Assembly (NCBI RefSeq): GCF_001591825.1
Contig: NZ_BCVQ01000023.1
Location: 1 to 61,493, forward strand
From: Rossellomorea vietnamensis NBRC 101237
GTDB lineage: Bacteria > Bacillota > Bacilli > Bacillales > Bacillaceae_B
DNA: 61,493 bases
Direction: 5' to 3'
Shown here: positions 44,365 through 52,933 of the stretch, in pieces
Layout of the letters: every line of letters begins with the position of its first letter
Numbering within the stretch: position 1 is the first letter of the stretch
Position numbers and translations under genes: made by a program
The notes under the pieces: generated by a model
Database searches by the model: none
What the model was told of the DNA's origin: nothing
What the model saw: the letters and a program-made list of their open reading frames with translations, nothing else

Positions 44365-46155
44365 CTAAATTTGTTTGATTTTATTGATATTTGCTTGCTT
44401 TTCTTTTAAGCTTTCAATTTCTTCAGCTGTGAATTCGTGGGAGCCTATGTTTACATCAATCATTTGTGTTTCATCTGACTCTAGCCAAGCTTTGATGGAT
44501 ACCTCACGTTCGTTGTTACAGTCTACTTTCAATACCAATTTTGAATTGACCGGAACAGGATTTTTAAAGTTAACAGTGGCTGATTTTAATTGTTTCGTAT
44601 GAATCGACTTAGCTGACGTCGCAGTGAACAATTCCAGTTGCATCGCATTAACCGTCTTAGATCCCCTTGGTCCTGTGACAATGAAACGATCTTCAATAAT
44701 ACGCTCGAAAGGTAATTTTGTCCCCTTTTCAAGTAGTGCTACAGGATCTGCTCCAATTACATCTATGTAGACGTTATTTGGGATGGTGTTGGTGAAGACA
44801 ACCGCCTGACTTGAAATTTCAGTATCCGAAACAGAAATTTGATCACTTGACCTGAAGTTAATACGATCAATTTGATGGTGATACACTGAAGCACCTCGGC
44901 TAACTGCAAACATGGGATTGATTGACTTTATCGGTTTAATTCGACGGTTGAAAATATCGTAAATTCGCTCTTGGACGGTGTGATAATACGTCATCCCACC
45001 TACCAAAAATACGCCATCAATATCTTTTAATGACATCTGACCGATCTTTGCATGTTCCAGGGCATTTAATATCGGTTCTTCAATGTTTTTCCCCTGTTTG
45101 CTTTTCTCACTGAATAGTAGGTCTTCAATGATTGTGTCGTATTCTTTTTTGGTAATGGATAAGGTAGTCACTAAATCCGTTGGCAATTGGGATGAGAGCA
45201 TTTCGCGATATGAAAGATTATCAAACCTCTCTTTATGTTCGTAATAATCAAGTTGTTGTGTGCGAAGTTGATTTTCAATCTTTGCACTGAAACTCATCTT
45301 CGCTTTTTCGGCGAAATCCAGTAAGTTTTCCCACAGGCGTAGAATATCTTTCTTATCGTATTTTTCCTTTAACTGCTTAAAGTTCATCCCGACACTTTTC
45401 AGTAATTTCTTCATTAATTCATTTACAACTTTTCTATCAAAGTCCATTCCACCCAGTTCAGTATATTGAGAGATTGATAGCTCCTGAATATCGATTCCGC
45501 CATTTTCTGTTTCACCAACTTGTAAGATAGAAACGTCGCAGGTTCCTCCACCGAGGTCAAATACCATTAAGTTCTTTTTACCGCCTTCAAGCTTTAACCG
45601 ACGCGCTGTAGGATCCAACTTTTTCTCTTCATTAAGAAAATCAATGAGCGCAGCTGTTGGCTCAGGAATCATATGAATCCCGTCCTTATTAAATCCACTA
45701 AGGACCCCCGCAGCTTTTGTAGCCTGTTGTTGTTGAAAGTTAAAATTGGCAGGGATGGTGATCACCACGTCGTCAATCTTTTCCCCGCCATAATATTCCT
45801 CAGCTTGAGCCTTTAAGATTTTTAAAACATAGGAAGATACCATTTCAGGTCGTACATTTTCACTGTCGATGTCCCATGAAACGTCTTCTCCGATGTGACG
45901 CTTCGCCTCTTTGATCACCCTGTTTGGATACACCCCGTTCATACGTTTGGCAAAACGTCCAACGTAAGGGTGACCTTGATCGTCTATATAAAGGACGGAT
46001 GGAAGAGATTGGTCCTGTACAATAGAGTTTCCGCCCTCATCCACTTGCGCTACATCCAATACTTGTGCTTCAACATCTCCACGTACGGTTAGGTTTGCCA
46101 CACTCACCGTAGAATTCGTCGTTCCAAGATCAATGCCGATATATCTTTTATTCAT
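44365..46155 (-). CDS. Hsp70/DnaK-family chaperone
   Basis: Predicted 596 aa. The actin-like ATPase motifs are complete: GIDLGTTNS (7-15), EPTAALI (165-171), DLGGGTCDVS (200-209) and FLVGGMTYYHTVQERI. The substrate-binding beta domain follows, but the chain ends soon after it, so the helical lid of DnaK seems short or missing. It overlaps the upstream gene, which has a GrpE-like C-terminus, by 8 bp. Plasmid-encoded, operon-restricted Hsp70 proteins usually serve a dedicated partner set; this is inferred from context. Confidence 0.9.
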   Translation of the reverse strand: MNKRYIGIDLGTTNSTVSVANLTVRGDVEAQVLDVAQVDEGGNSIVQDQSLPSVLYIDDQGHPYVGRFAKRMNGVYPNRVIKEAKRHIGEDVSWDIDSENVRPEMVSSYVLKILKAQAEEYYGGEKIDDVVITIPANFNFQQQQATKAAGVLSGFNKDGIHMIPEPTAALIDFLNEEKKLDPTARRLKLEGGKKNLMVFDLGGGTCDVSILQVGETENGGIDIQELSISQYTELGGMDFDRKVVNELMKKLLKSVGMNFKQLKEKYDKKDILRLWENLLDFAEKAKMSFSAKIENQLRTQQLDYYEHKERFDNLSYREMLSSQLPTDLVTTLSITKKEYDTIIEDLLFSEKSKQGKNIEEPILNALEHAKIGQMSLKDIDGVFLVGGMTYYHTVQERIYDIFNRRIKPIKSINPMFAVSRGASVYHHQIDRINFRSSDQISVSDTEISSQAVVFTNTIPNNVYIDVIGADPVALLEKGTKLPFERIIEDRFIVTGPRGSKTVNAMQLELFTATSAKSIHTKQLKSATVNFKNPVPVNSKLVLKVDCNNEREVSIKAWLESDETQMIDVNIGSHEFTAEEIESLKEKQANINKIKQI

Positions 46156-47722
46156 CTGTTTTTTCCTCCTTTATTTCTGTTACAAGAGGTTGTACGACAA
46201 CCTGTCCGTTGATTGACCATCCATACTTTAATAATTTCACCGTAATGACTTCATCTGAGCTTAGAACAGGACCATCTATCCGGAAGTTTTTAATAAGATG
46301 ATCCTTGTGGATTGAAAAAGTGCTACCGAGTTCATAGCCGTTACTATGCTCTTCTAACCCAATCGCCAGGCTCAAACTGGAAAAAAGATTGATGAGTCTA
46401 CCTGCACTTATATGAGGATTGGAGGGAGCATGTCCTTGACTTTCTTCAAATAAGTCAGACAAAAGATAGTTGGCGTTTTCACCACCTATGGCACTAAGGA
46501 TTTTTACGTATGCTTTTTCCTCAGCTAAAGAAACTTTTTCTTTTTCCTTTTCGAGCATTACTTTTAATCGGTCAATTTCATCTTCTGCAATCTGCAGCCT
46601 GTCTTGTTCGGGTTGAATCGGCTGCTTCACTTCTTGTTTAGAAACTTCTAAAGCTTGATTTAAAACGGTTTGCACAGATTCAAGTGCATGTTTCAAGATG
46701 GCGGTAATATTACTATCTGCTTTCGTTTGAGTAGAATTCATCTCAGGTTGAACCAAATGGCTGAGACTATTATTTTGACTCTCATCATTACCTATTGGCT
46801 CATTCACTACAGGTTCCTTCGTTTGCGGCTCAGCTCTTTCAGTGATTAAGGCCCTTTCTTCCACCTCTACCGATTGAATTGAAGCTTCTTCTTGTACGGC
46901 TGCCTGAAACTTCGGTGTGTGCACACCGGGAATATGGTCATCTAGAAGATCATCCACATGGAATTCATCTTCTGTATCCTGTTTCTGAATAGTGTCACCT
47001 GAAGAAGTGAGCTTTTCTCTTATCCAGGTTAAAACCTCTGATTCTTCATTCTCACTTATTACGTCTTTTAGGATTGAGCTCATTCCCTCTGCATAAACAA
47101 GGTTCTCCACGCCAATTTGTTTCTTGTAGGCATTGATTTTACCGAAAATGAGGCCTTTTCCCCCTTTAAATCCTAATCGGTTGATAGAATCGCGATAATC
47201 CCAGTTTGAGGATTCCTCAAACAGAAGTGTCATTACTTCATCTGCTTGTTTAAATAAACTTTGTTGCTGAGGCTTTCCGTTAAGACAAATTAAAAAGCGA
47301 ATTAATAAATCCAAAAACAATTTGGGTTTATTGTTAAACGCTTTGTAACTACGTATATCACCATCGCATACGCTGACAAATGCCTTTCTGGAGTTGGGAA
47401 ATTTTTGGTTCGTCAGGTAAAGGAAACTAAGTGCCAGTGCTTGATCTATTTTAGGATCCCTTTTTTGATTCCAAGCTTCAACAATGGCTTCAGCCAGCCG
47501 TTCATTATCATCTACTCCACCTTGTTCAGCTACGCAGGCTTCCACCATTGTTTGTAATTCCCAATAAAAGGAATCCCGTTGTTTATAATCTAGTAGATTT
47601 AAACGTTCTAATTCTTTTTTTAAGGTATCTTCTTTCACATTCTCGAGACTTGAGAATAGTTCGTTGTCTCTTTTTCCGTGTTTTTTTAAAACAGCTTCTA
47701 GTACCTGCATTTGTGTATTCAT
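46148..47722 (-). CDS. Protein with coiled coil and GrpE-like C-terminal domain, 524 aa
   Basis: The N-terminal 230 residues are helical, with no recognised family. A low-complexity acidic linker follows (about 240-340), then a coiled coil (DRLQIAEDEIDRLKVMLEKE). The last 30 residues (EVITVKLLKYGWSINGQVVV then QPLVTEIKE) strongly recall the beta-domain end of GrpE (VVEVLRKGY-, RVLRPAMVKV). The location just ahead of Hsp70 with an 8-bp overlap fits a nucleotide-exchange partner. The start overlaps the nuclease gene (ATGA). The GrpE assignment is a pattern-based inference. Confidence 0.6.
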   Translation of the reverse strand: MNTQMQVLEAVLKKHGKRDNELFSSLENVKEDTLKKELERLNLLDYKQRDSFYWELQTMVEACVAEQGGVDDNERLAEAIVEAWNQKRDPKIDQALALSFLYLTNQKFPNSRKAFVSVCDGDIRSYKAFNNKPKLFLDLLIRFLICLNGKPQQQSLFKQADEVMTLLFEESSNWDYRDSINRLGFKGGKGLIFGKINAYKKQIGVENLVYAEGMSSILKDVISENEESEVLTWIREKLTSSGDTIQKQDTEDEFHVDDLLDDHIPGVHTPKFQAAVQEEASIQSVEVEERALITERAEPQTKEPVVNEPIGNDESQNNSLSHLVQPEMNSTQTKADSNITAILKHALESVQTVLNQALEVSKQEVKQPIQPEQDRLQIAEDEIDRLKVMLEKEKEKVSLAEEKAYVKILSAIGGENANYLLSDLFEESQGHAPSNPHISAGRLINLFSSLSLAIGLEEHSNGYELGSTFSIHKDHLIKNFRIDGPVLSSDEVITVKLLKYGWSINGQVVVQPLVTEIKEEKTDE

Positions 47723-50229
47723 AGTTCCTCCTTGCTCCTCTTGTCCAAGTAATATTTTTCTCCGTTATAAGCGGGTATAACGTCAATTTCATGCTTTAGT
47801 ACATCCAATAAATCAATCAAGGTCGGATAAATTTTTTCTCCGCCAACAATTGTTTGCGTCGGTGAATATTTCTTATTGTGTTCTCCGTGCATCAGGAAAA
47901 CCTGTTGCGGCTGTAAATCAGCAATGAGCTGCAGAATTTGCTCGCGACTCGCATGGGCTGATAGCCTGAAAGACTCGATTTTTGCATTTAATCCTTTTTC
48001 TTTCCCATTTATTTTGACCCTATCCGATACTCCATTTTTAGAGGATTTAAGCACGTGGTGCCCTGGACTTTCTTCATCCATATATCCAGTAAAAGAAACG
48101 GCGTTACGCTCCTCTTCAATCAAATGTTCTGCATACCGAGCTGAAGCGCTGTTTTCTGCGAGCATACCAGAGCTTGCAACAATACAGTTATTCCCTTGTG
48201 AAATAAAGCCTTCTATAAAATCATCAAATTGAAAGTCACTGTTACGGCGATTAGAATATATCTCTTGAGCTGCCTGGACACCGCCACTGAAAAATGGAGA
48301 TTCTTCGCTATTCTGATGAAATGCAGAGTTTCTGTATGAGCCTTGTTTTAAATATCTTTCATATACCTTGCATACATCCGTTACCCTGCCGTCCAAGTAC
48401 AGATTAAAAGGAAGATACTTCTCTTCTTTAAAGGCGTGTTTCAGAATGAGGATGATCTCTTGTGCCCTCCCTAGCGCAAAAGCTGGAATTAACATGTTCC
48501 CGCCTTTATCCATCGTGCGGTTTATGGATTCGATAAATAATTTTTCTTGACGGGTTCGGTTCATACTAGCATTAGTTGGTAGAAAGCCATACGTTGATTC
48601 TGTAATTAGAACATCGACTTTAAGGTCATCTGGAAGAGACAATCCCCTTACCGTTTTTTGATCATCGATGGAATAATCACCCGTAAATAAAATAGAAACT
48701 CCTTCAAACTCAATGTGAATCGCACCTGCCCCTAATATATGGCCAGAGGGGTAATATGTAATTTTCCATTCGCTTTCTTTGGAAGTTACAGTGAAGGTTT
48801 TGTTGAATTCTACGGGATTTATGGATAGTAATGCATTGTGGACGTCTTCTTCACTATACATATTGGAAGACGTTTCTCTTCCTATTCGAACAGTGTCCAT
48901 TAACAATAACTTCATTAGGCTGACTGTCGGCCCTGTTGCATATATCGGCAGGTCTTTCCTTAGGCTGTGAACGTATGGCACAGCTCCTGTATGATCCATA
49001 TGAGCATGTGAAATCAGTAAAGCATCTATGTCTTCTAATGAAAGGTTTTGATTATGTAATGGAGAATAATCCGGGTAAACAGATTCTTCGTGTAAATGCA
49101 TACCTGCGTCTAACAGCAAGTGGCTATCTTTCACGGTGATTAAAATAGACGTTCCCCCTATTTTTTCACCGCCCCCAAAGAAAGTAATACTGACATCATC
49201 TAAATCCACATGACTTTTATCTACATTCTTAGAACCATGCCAGTACGCTTTAACGGCTTCCGTTCGATCGGCGTGTTTAGGGAATTGCTGTTTCCAATAT
49301 TCTTTTACATCTTCTGGACGATTGGTTTTGAGATAATCCGAATATAAAAGAGATGTAAGTAAGTCATCAGGTGCCTCTAAGTGAGCTTCTTCAATCCCTT
49401 CAGACCATCCAACCGCGTTGTTTAATTTTTTGACAAGGAATAGATAAGAAATCCTTTTTGTTTCCAATAGATCATCTTGGAACGGATTATTTTTTATTTG
49501 TTCGACCAAATTCTTAGTAAGGGAATTCTGAGATAATTGGTAATAAAATTGGCAAATGATTGAGACATCACCGGCTAAATCAAGTTTGAGATCGTTCCAA
49601 TCTGAACGTAAAACGAAATTTCCAATTTCATCAAGAACAGCAGCCCAGTAAGCGATATCCTGAATTCTCGTCATATGATCCTTATTAAGGTAGATTAGTT
49701 TCCTTAAGTGAAATCTTGCCTGAGTGAAGTTTTGAAAGGAATACTCTATTTCTATAAGATTTAACAACGCATGTATGTAGAATTCGTGCCCACTAGGATT
49801 TTCACGAAATTCGCGCTCAGTGGTTTCAGCGACTTCAAGTGAAAGCATATAGGCTTTGTCTACCTTTCCATGCGTGAACAGGTGCCGCGCAATGATCAAT
49901 CTTTCCACGGGTAAATGATCAAAACCCGGTTGTTTCAGTAACCACTCCAGTTGACTAACGTCCTGGCTAACTTGTTCCCATGCGTATATAAAAAGGGGCG
50001 CCAATTCTCGGATATCGCCTATTTTTGAGATTCCTAACTTGGCAGATTTTATAACGATTTCGAACTCGTTTATTGACTCATAGAAACGACTCACAACAGT
50101 CAGAGAGGATGCGTCTAAGAGATGGAGGCTGGGTATCAATTGGTCAAAGTGTTTCTTTGCTTCTTCCGAAAAACCCCTATTTTCCAGAAATAACGCCTCT
50201 CTAAAATGAGATTGAGTGGCTGTAATCAT
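47719..50229 (-). CDS. TPR-containing beta-CASP metallo-beta-lactamase nuclease
   Basis: Predicted 836 aa; GGAGG precedes the ATG at 50229. The first ~330 residues are TPR-like helical repeats. A metallo-beta-lactamase nuclease domain then carries all expected motifs: HAHMDH (408-413), GHILGAG, FTGDYS, and the late beta-CASP motifs LSAHAS and FLMHGE. This fits CPSF73/YSH1-type RNA-processing nucleases rather than hydrolases. It is the first gene of the six-gene operon and thus probably its enzyme core, with the TPR part for partner binding. RNA is the expected substrate; DNA cannot be excluded. Confidence 0.85.
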   Translation of the reverse strand: MITATQSHFREALFLENRGFSEEAKKHFDQLIPSLHLLDASSLTVVSRFYESINEFEIVIKSAKLGISKIGDIRELAPLFIYAWEQVSQDVSQLEWLLKQPGFDHLPVERLIIARHLFTHGKVDKAYMLSLEVAETTEREFRENPSGHEFYIHALLNLIEIEYSFQNFTQARFHLRKLIYLNKDHMTRIQDIAYWAAVLDEIGNFVLRSDWNDLKLDLAGDVSIICQFYYQLSQNSLTKNLVEQIKNNPFQDDLLETKRISYLFLVKKLNNAVGWSEGIEEAHLEAPDDLLTSLLYSDYLKTNRPEDVKEYWKQQFPKHADRTEAVKAYWHGSKNVDKSHVDLDDVSITFFGGGEKIGGTSILITVKDSHLLLDAGMHLHEESVYPDYSPLHNQNLSLEDIDALLISHAHMDHTGAVPYVHSLRKDLPIYATGPTVSLMKLLLMDTVRIGRETSSNMYSEEDVHNALLSINPVEFNKTFTVTSKESEWKITYYPSGHILGAGAIHIEFEGVSILFTGDYSIDDQKTVRGLSLPDDLKVDVLITESTYGFLPTNASMNRTRQEKLFIESINRTMDKGGNMLIPAFALGRAQEIILILKHAFKEEKYLPFNLYLDGRVTDVCKVYERYLKQGSYRNSAFHQNSEESPFFSGGVQAAQEIYSNRRNSDFQFDDFIEGFISQGNNCIVASSGMLAENSASARYAEHLIEEERNAVSFTGYMDEESPGHHVLKSSKNGVSDRVKINGKEKGLNAKIESFRLSAHASREQILQLIADLQPQQVFLMHGEHNKKYSPTQTIVGGEKIYPTLIDLLDVLKHEIDVIPAYNGEKYYLDKRSKEEL

Positions 50230-50252
50230 TGTGAACCTCCTTGCACAAAAAC

Positions 50253-50315
50253 TTTATACATTCTATTATGTAATTTTTTGAAGTGTGCAGTGATAATTGT
50301 ACTATAACTATAGTA
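50253..50315 (-). promoter_or_regulatory. Promoter and operator-like dyad of the chaperone-nuclease operon
   Basis: On the minus strand TTCAAA (-35, 50277-50282) and TATAAA (-10, 50253-50258) have an 18-bp spacer, about 25 bp before the first start codon. Upstream lies the perfect dyad TACTATA-AC-TATAGTA (50300-50315), a possible regulator site. Confidence 0.5.
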
Positions 50316-50469
50316 GTATATGTATATAAATCGACATATTTTGGAATGGGAACCTAAAATTGTGTCGAAAATAGACTCTTTTAAAAGAGAGAGACTTTGT
50401 TTGATAAGAATTCAATAAGTCGGAAAGTATAATGTTCTTATATATCTGAATCAGAGAGGAAAATAGACT

Positions 50470-50829
50470 ATGTTTTATTATTTAGACGAGCAAGCTCTAA
50501 ATAGAACCCCAGAAGAATTGTTTAAGATTATATACTCACAAGAAACCTTATCCAGTCTAATAGCAGGAAAGAGGAAACGGAAAAATAAACGAACTATATC
50601 AGATTTGAATAAATATATTGAGGAATGTAAGTTGCTGTATAAAATTAAATCAGGTTATGAATACTCACTAGCTCATTATTCTTGGTATATAAATGATTTG
50701 GAAATTGTACCAAAAAAGGTAAGGGAGTATTCCTCAACAAGAGGGGCTATGCTTGTAGAAAGAGGTAGAGGGAGAACAGCAGAAAGCGGATCGAAAATAA
50801 TTGATTATAATAACTTGAGAAAAATTTAG
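50470..50829 (+). CDS. Hypothetical basic protein, 119 aa
   Basis: ATG at 50470 with AGAGAGGAAAA upstream. The product is rich in Lys, Arg and Tyr, mainly helical in the first part (LNRTPEELFKIIYSQETLSS), and has a basic, Gly/Ser-rich C-terminus (RGAMLVERGRGRTAESGSK). No transmembrane segment and no recognised family. It is divergent from the chaperone-nuclease operon and followed by a hairpin. Might bind nucleic acid; function unknown. Confidence 0.55.
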   Translation: MFYYLDEQALNRTPEELFKIIYSQETLSSLIAGKRKRKNKRTISDLNKYIEECKLLYKIKSGYEYSLAHYSWYINDLEIVPKKVREYSSTRGAMLVERGRGRTAESGSKIIDYNNLRKI

Positions 50830-50832
50830 AGA

Positions 50833-50854
50833 GGATCCTGTTTTTACAGGATCC
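50833..50854 (+). terminator. Hairpin after the 119-aa gene
   Basis: GGATCCTGT (50833-50841) pairs perfectly with ACAGGATCC (50846-50854) around TTTT, 3 bp after the stop codon. No T-run follows, so termination may be weak. Confidence 0.5.
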
Positions 50855-50929
50855 CTAGCAACTTTCTGTTTGATCCTTATGACGAAACTTAAGGGCCAAA
50901 GGTTAATGTATAGACTTGAATTAATATAA

Positions 50930-50975
50930 ACAACAAAAAATATCATATATGTTGATATATAATAATTAATGACTA
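50930..50975. repeat. AT-rich palindromic site 4 (core TATCATATATGTTGATATA)
   Basis: An imperfect dyad centred on ATATATGT in the convergent gap 50855-51056. The preceding TTAATATAAACAAC is shared with the site at 52700-52745. Member of the dispersed site family. Confidence 0.45.
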
Positions 50976-51056
50976 GAAACCTGGTGTTAGAATTCAGTAA
51001 CCAAATGTCATTTTGTATTTTTTATAAAAAGTAAAAATGCTCAGAATAACTGAGCT

Positions 51057-51548
51057 CTAATAAATTTGCAATTCTCTTCTCTTATTAAGGATATTGGCCA
51101 ATTGAGTCGGGGATAGTTCTTGCATGCTCTTTTGGGGTTCTTGTTTATCGTATATAAACATTTCATACTGATCTATTATGGGGGTAGCTCTTGTACTGGA
51201 CATCACTCCTGCAACACTGCCTATTAAGTCACGTACACCGAAATTTTCACCATTTACACTATAATACAAAACTGAAAAAATTTTAGTGTGCTTTTCCCAT
51301 TCATCATCATAGAACTCTACTCCGTTGAAGCTCAAATTTTGTTCAACGAAAGCAATATAAGAGGCGAAACTCCCAACAATTTCATTTTGGGTTCTAAAGC
51401 CAAGAATCCGGAGTTCTTTTTGACTTCCGCAATAATTGTTTTGCACGAGGAGTAATTTACCATCCTTTTTTACCTTTAAGAACCCCTTATAAGTTGTCAA
51501 TTCATAAGAGCTTCCTTCATCAGATCTATAATGTATGCATTGTTCCAT
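51057..51548 (-). CDS. Hypothetical protein, 163 aa
   Basis: I chose the ATG at 51548 because GGGAGGG lies about 10 nt upstream, within the longer frame that starts at 51611. The product is rich in beta-strand-like sequence (SYELTTYKGFLKVKKDGKLL) with three cysteines and no transmembrane segment. The C-terminus (SPTQLANILNKRRELQIY) is a basic helix. No family is recognised. It is convergent with the basic protein gene. Confidence 0.5.
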   Translation of the reverse strand: MEQCIHYRSDEGSSYELTTYKGFLKVKKDGKLLLVQNNYCGSQKELRILGFRTQNEIVGSFASYIAFVEQNLSFNGVEFYDDEWEKHTKIFSVLYYSVNGENFGVRDLIGSVAGVMSSTRATPIIDQYEMFIYDKQEPQKSMQELSPTQLANILNKRRELQIY

Positions 51549-51660
51549 ACAAATAATACCCTCCCAATCGTATATGTTAGATTCTGTCATGCCAGAATTA
51601 ATATATATCAATATTCCATAAAATGCTATGTTTTCTGTATTGAATTTGAAGTGATTGCTG

Positions 51661-51758
51661 TATTATATGCCTGTACTATTGAAGAAATAAACGTTTAGAT
51701 TTGAAATATAAACAACAACATTAATAATGACATATATATTATTAATGTTGTTGTTTAT
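51661..51758. repeat. Repeat copy 2 with palindromic site 5 (21-bp perfect arms)
   Basis: TATTATATGCCTGTACTATT opens this copy, as at 40082. The palindrome has perfect 21-bp arms (51708-51728 and 51738-51758) around GACATATAT. It is the strongest member of the site family. Confidence 0.7.
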
Positions 51759-51780
51759 TTAATGTTAATCGTACTTAACG

Positions 51781-52092
51781 GGATCACCCTTGACCAGGTA
51801 TCAATTGATCAAAGTACCTTTTCTTCTGGAGAGCCCTCAAGGGTCTGCTCATAGTCTGTAAGGGTGTAAAGAGCGCACACCCTAACATTCTATGGCATCT
51901 CGCTTCCCTCTAAAACCCAAGCGAACAACAGCCTGTAAGATCTATAATTTCCTACGGAGAACATGTAGGAAACTATAGATCAACATTCTGTTTGTTCCAT
52001 TGCATTTCTTCACGAGTGAACGACTCTGAAGATACAAAAGCTTAGAACACAAAGACCAAATCAGATAGCAGCCATCAGGCTGCTTTTTATTT
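51781..52092 (+). ncRNA. Structured RNA candidate ending in an intrinsic terminator
   Basis: No convincing reading frame covers this stretch. Stems include AGGGTGT/ACACCCT (51860-51882), a long helix around GATCTATA-N-TTTCCTAC (51939-51955 with 51965-51981) extended outward by GAACAA/TTGTTC, and CTTCA-GAGT/ACTC-TGAAG (52007-52031). It ends with the terminator at 52067-52092. The 5' end is uncertain. An RNA regulator or antisense RNA is possible; no known family recognised. Confidence 0.45.
52067..52092 (+). terminator. Terminator of the structured RNA candidate
   Basis: AGCAGCC (52067-52073) pairs with GGCTGCT (52078-52084) around ATCA, followed by TTTTATTTT. A second dyad, TTTTGCG/CGCAAAA (52109-52139), follows. 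Confidence 0.75.
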
Positions 52093-52213
52093 TATGTTTT
52101 TCCACCCTTTTGCGCTGCGAATTGTACAAGCGTCGCAAAACTAACCTTTCAGCAGGCCAAGCCTCCTCCGATTTAAAACAGTAGCATATAGAGATGAACC
52201 GAACATAACAAAC

Positions 52214-52258
52214 GTAGTTAACAACATAGTTAATAACAACATATGTGTCATCGTTATC
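52214..52258. repeat. AT-rich palindromic site 6 (core AACATATGTGTC)
   Basis: An imperfect dyad with ATAAC/GTTAT arms around ACATATGT, preceded by a further AACAACATAGTTAATAAC element. It lies about 115 bp before the small gene at 52372. Confidence 0.45.
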
Positions 52259-52371
52259 TATATTTGTTGAGTCCTCTTTCCTTCAAAGAGGTTTGGTATA
52301 ATATTGTCTACGTCAACACGAGTAATTGTGGTTAACAGTAATTGAAAATAAGTGTTTGGAAGGTGAAATGA

Positions 52372-52542
52372 ATGGATGAGTTCGAAGAGTCCGTTTTGAG
52401 GATTATGAGAAGAGATGAGCAGTGGAAAGAGATCTTTCATTTTATCGTCACATTGGAGGAAGAATCTCCGAAAAGAGAAAAATTATTTCGAGATTACGTT
52501 GCGAACTTCATCGAGACCACACATAGTCTGGATGAAGAATAG
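52372..52542 (+). CDS. Small acidic helical protein, 56 aa
   Basis: ATG at 52372 with GGAAGGTG 6-7 nt upstream; TAG at 52540-52542. The product (starts MDEFEESVLRIMRRDEQW) is helical and strongly charged, with no Cys and no transmembrane segment. The clear ribosome site and the balanced composition suggest a real gene. Function unknown. Confidence 0.5.
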   Translation: MDEFEESVLRIMRRDEQWKEIFHFIVTLEEESPKREKLFRDYVANFIETTHSLDEE

Positions 52543-52621
52543 AAGAATTAATTTAGGTGTTGTAGGTGTATTTTAAAAAGTTCCCTTTCAGTTTACGGAA
52601 ATTTTTAACTCGCATTATCCT

Positions 52622-52644
52622 TAGGACAGAACGTAAGTGTCCTA
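52622..52644. promoter_or_regulatory. Operator-like dyad TAGGACA-N9-TGTCCTA, copy 1
   Basis: Perfect 7-bp arms (52622-52628 and 52638-52644) with a 9-bp spacer. The same arms and spacer recur at 53653-53675, so it is probably a recognition site of one regulator. Confidence 0.55.
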
Positions 52645-52703
52645 GGGATAATGGAACTATAGGGTTAACAATAGAATAACGATATTTAATATATTATAAT
52701 TAA

Positions 52704-52745
52704 TGTAAACAACGTCGATAACATATATGTTGTCATATATGTTAA
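52704..52745. repeat. AT-rich palindromic site 7 (two ATATATGTT cores)
   Basis: ATAACATATATGTT directly followed by GTCATATATGTTA gives two overlapping dyads. Member of the dispersed family, upstream of the terminator at 52787. Confidence 0.5.
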
Positions 52746-52786
52746 ATGTGCAATGTTTATGTAATTTAATGTCTTAATGACGGTTT

Positions 52787-52806
52787 GCAGCCTTCAGGCT
52801 GCTTTT
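52787..52806 (+). terminator. Intrinsic terminator-like hairpin
   Basis: GCAGCC (52787-52792) pairs with GGCTGC (52797-52802) around TTCA, with TTTT after it. It nearly repeats the terminator at 52067 and would end transcription of the small gene at 52372. Confidence 0.6.
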
Positions 52807-52933
52807 GGTGTTCGACCTGAACTTGAGGTTTCCTCTTAATAAAGCCTTCATATACAAACTGTAGTCTGAAATTGATGGTAATCGACTCATTAGATGTGTT
52901 TTCTATTATCTTTTCTGGAAAGGATGGTCGACA

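Noticed and set aside
44365..46155. Copy of the chromosomal dnaK
   Set aside because: No dnaJ or hrcA nearby, short C-terminus and a different operon context; it is a divergent plasmid-borne Hsp70.
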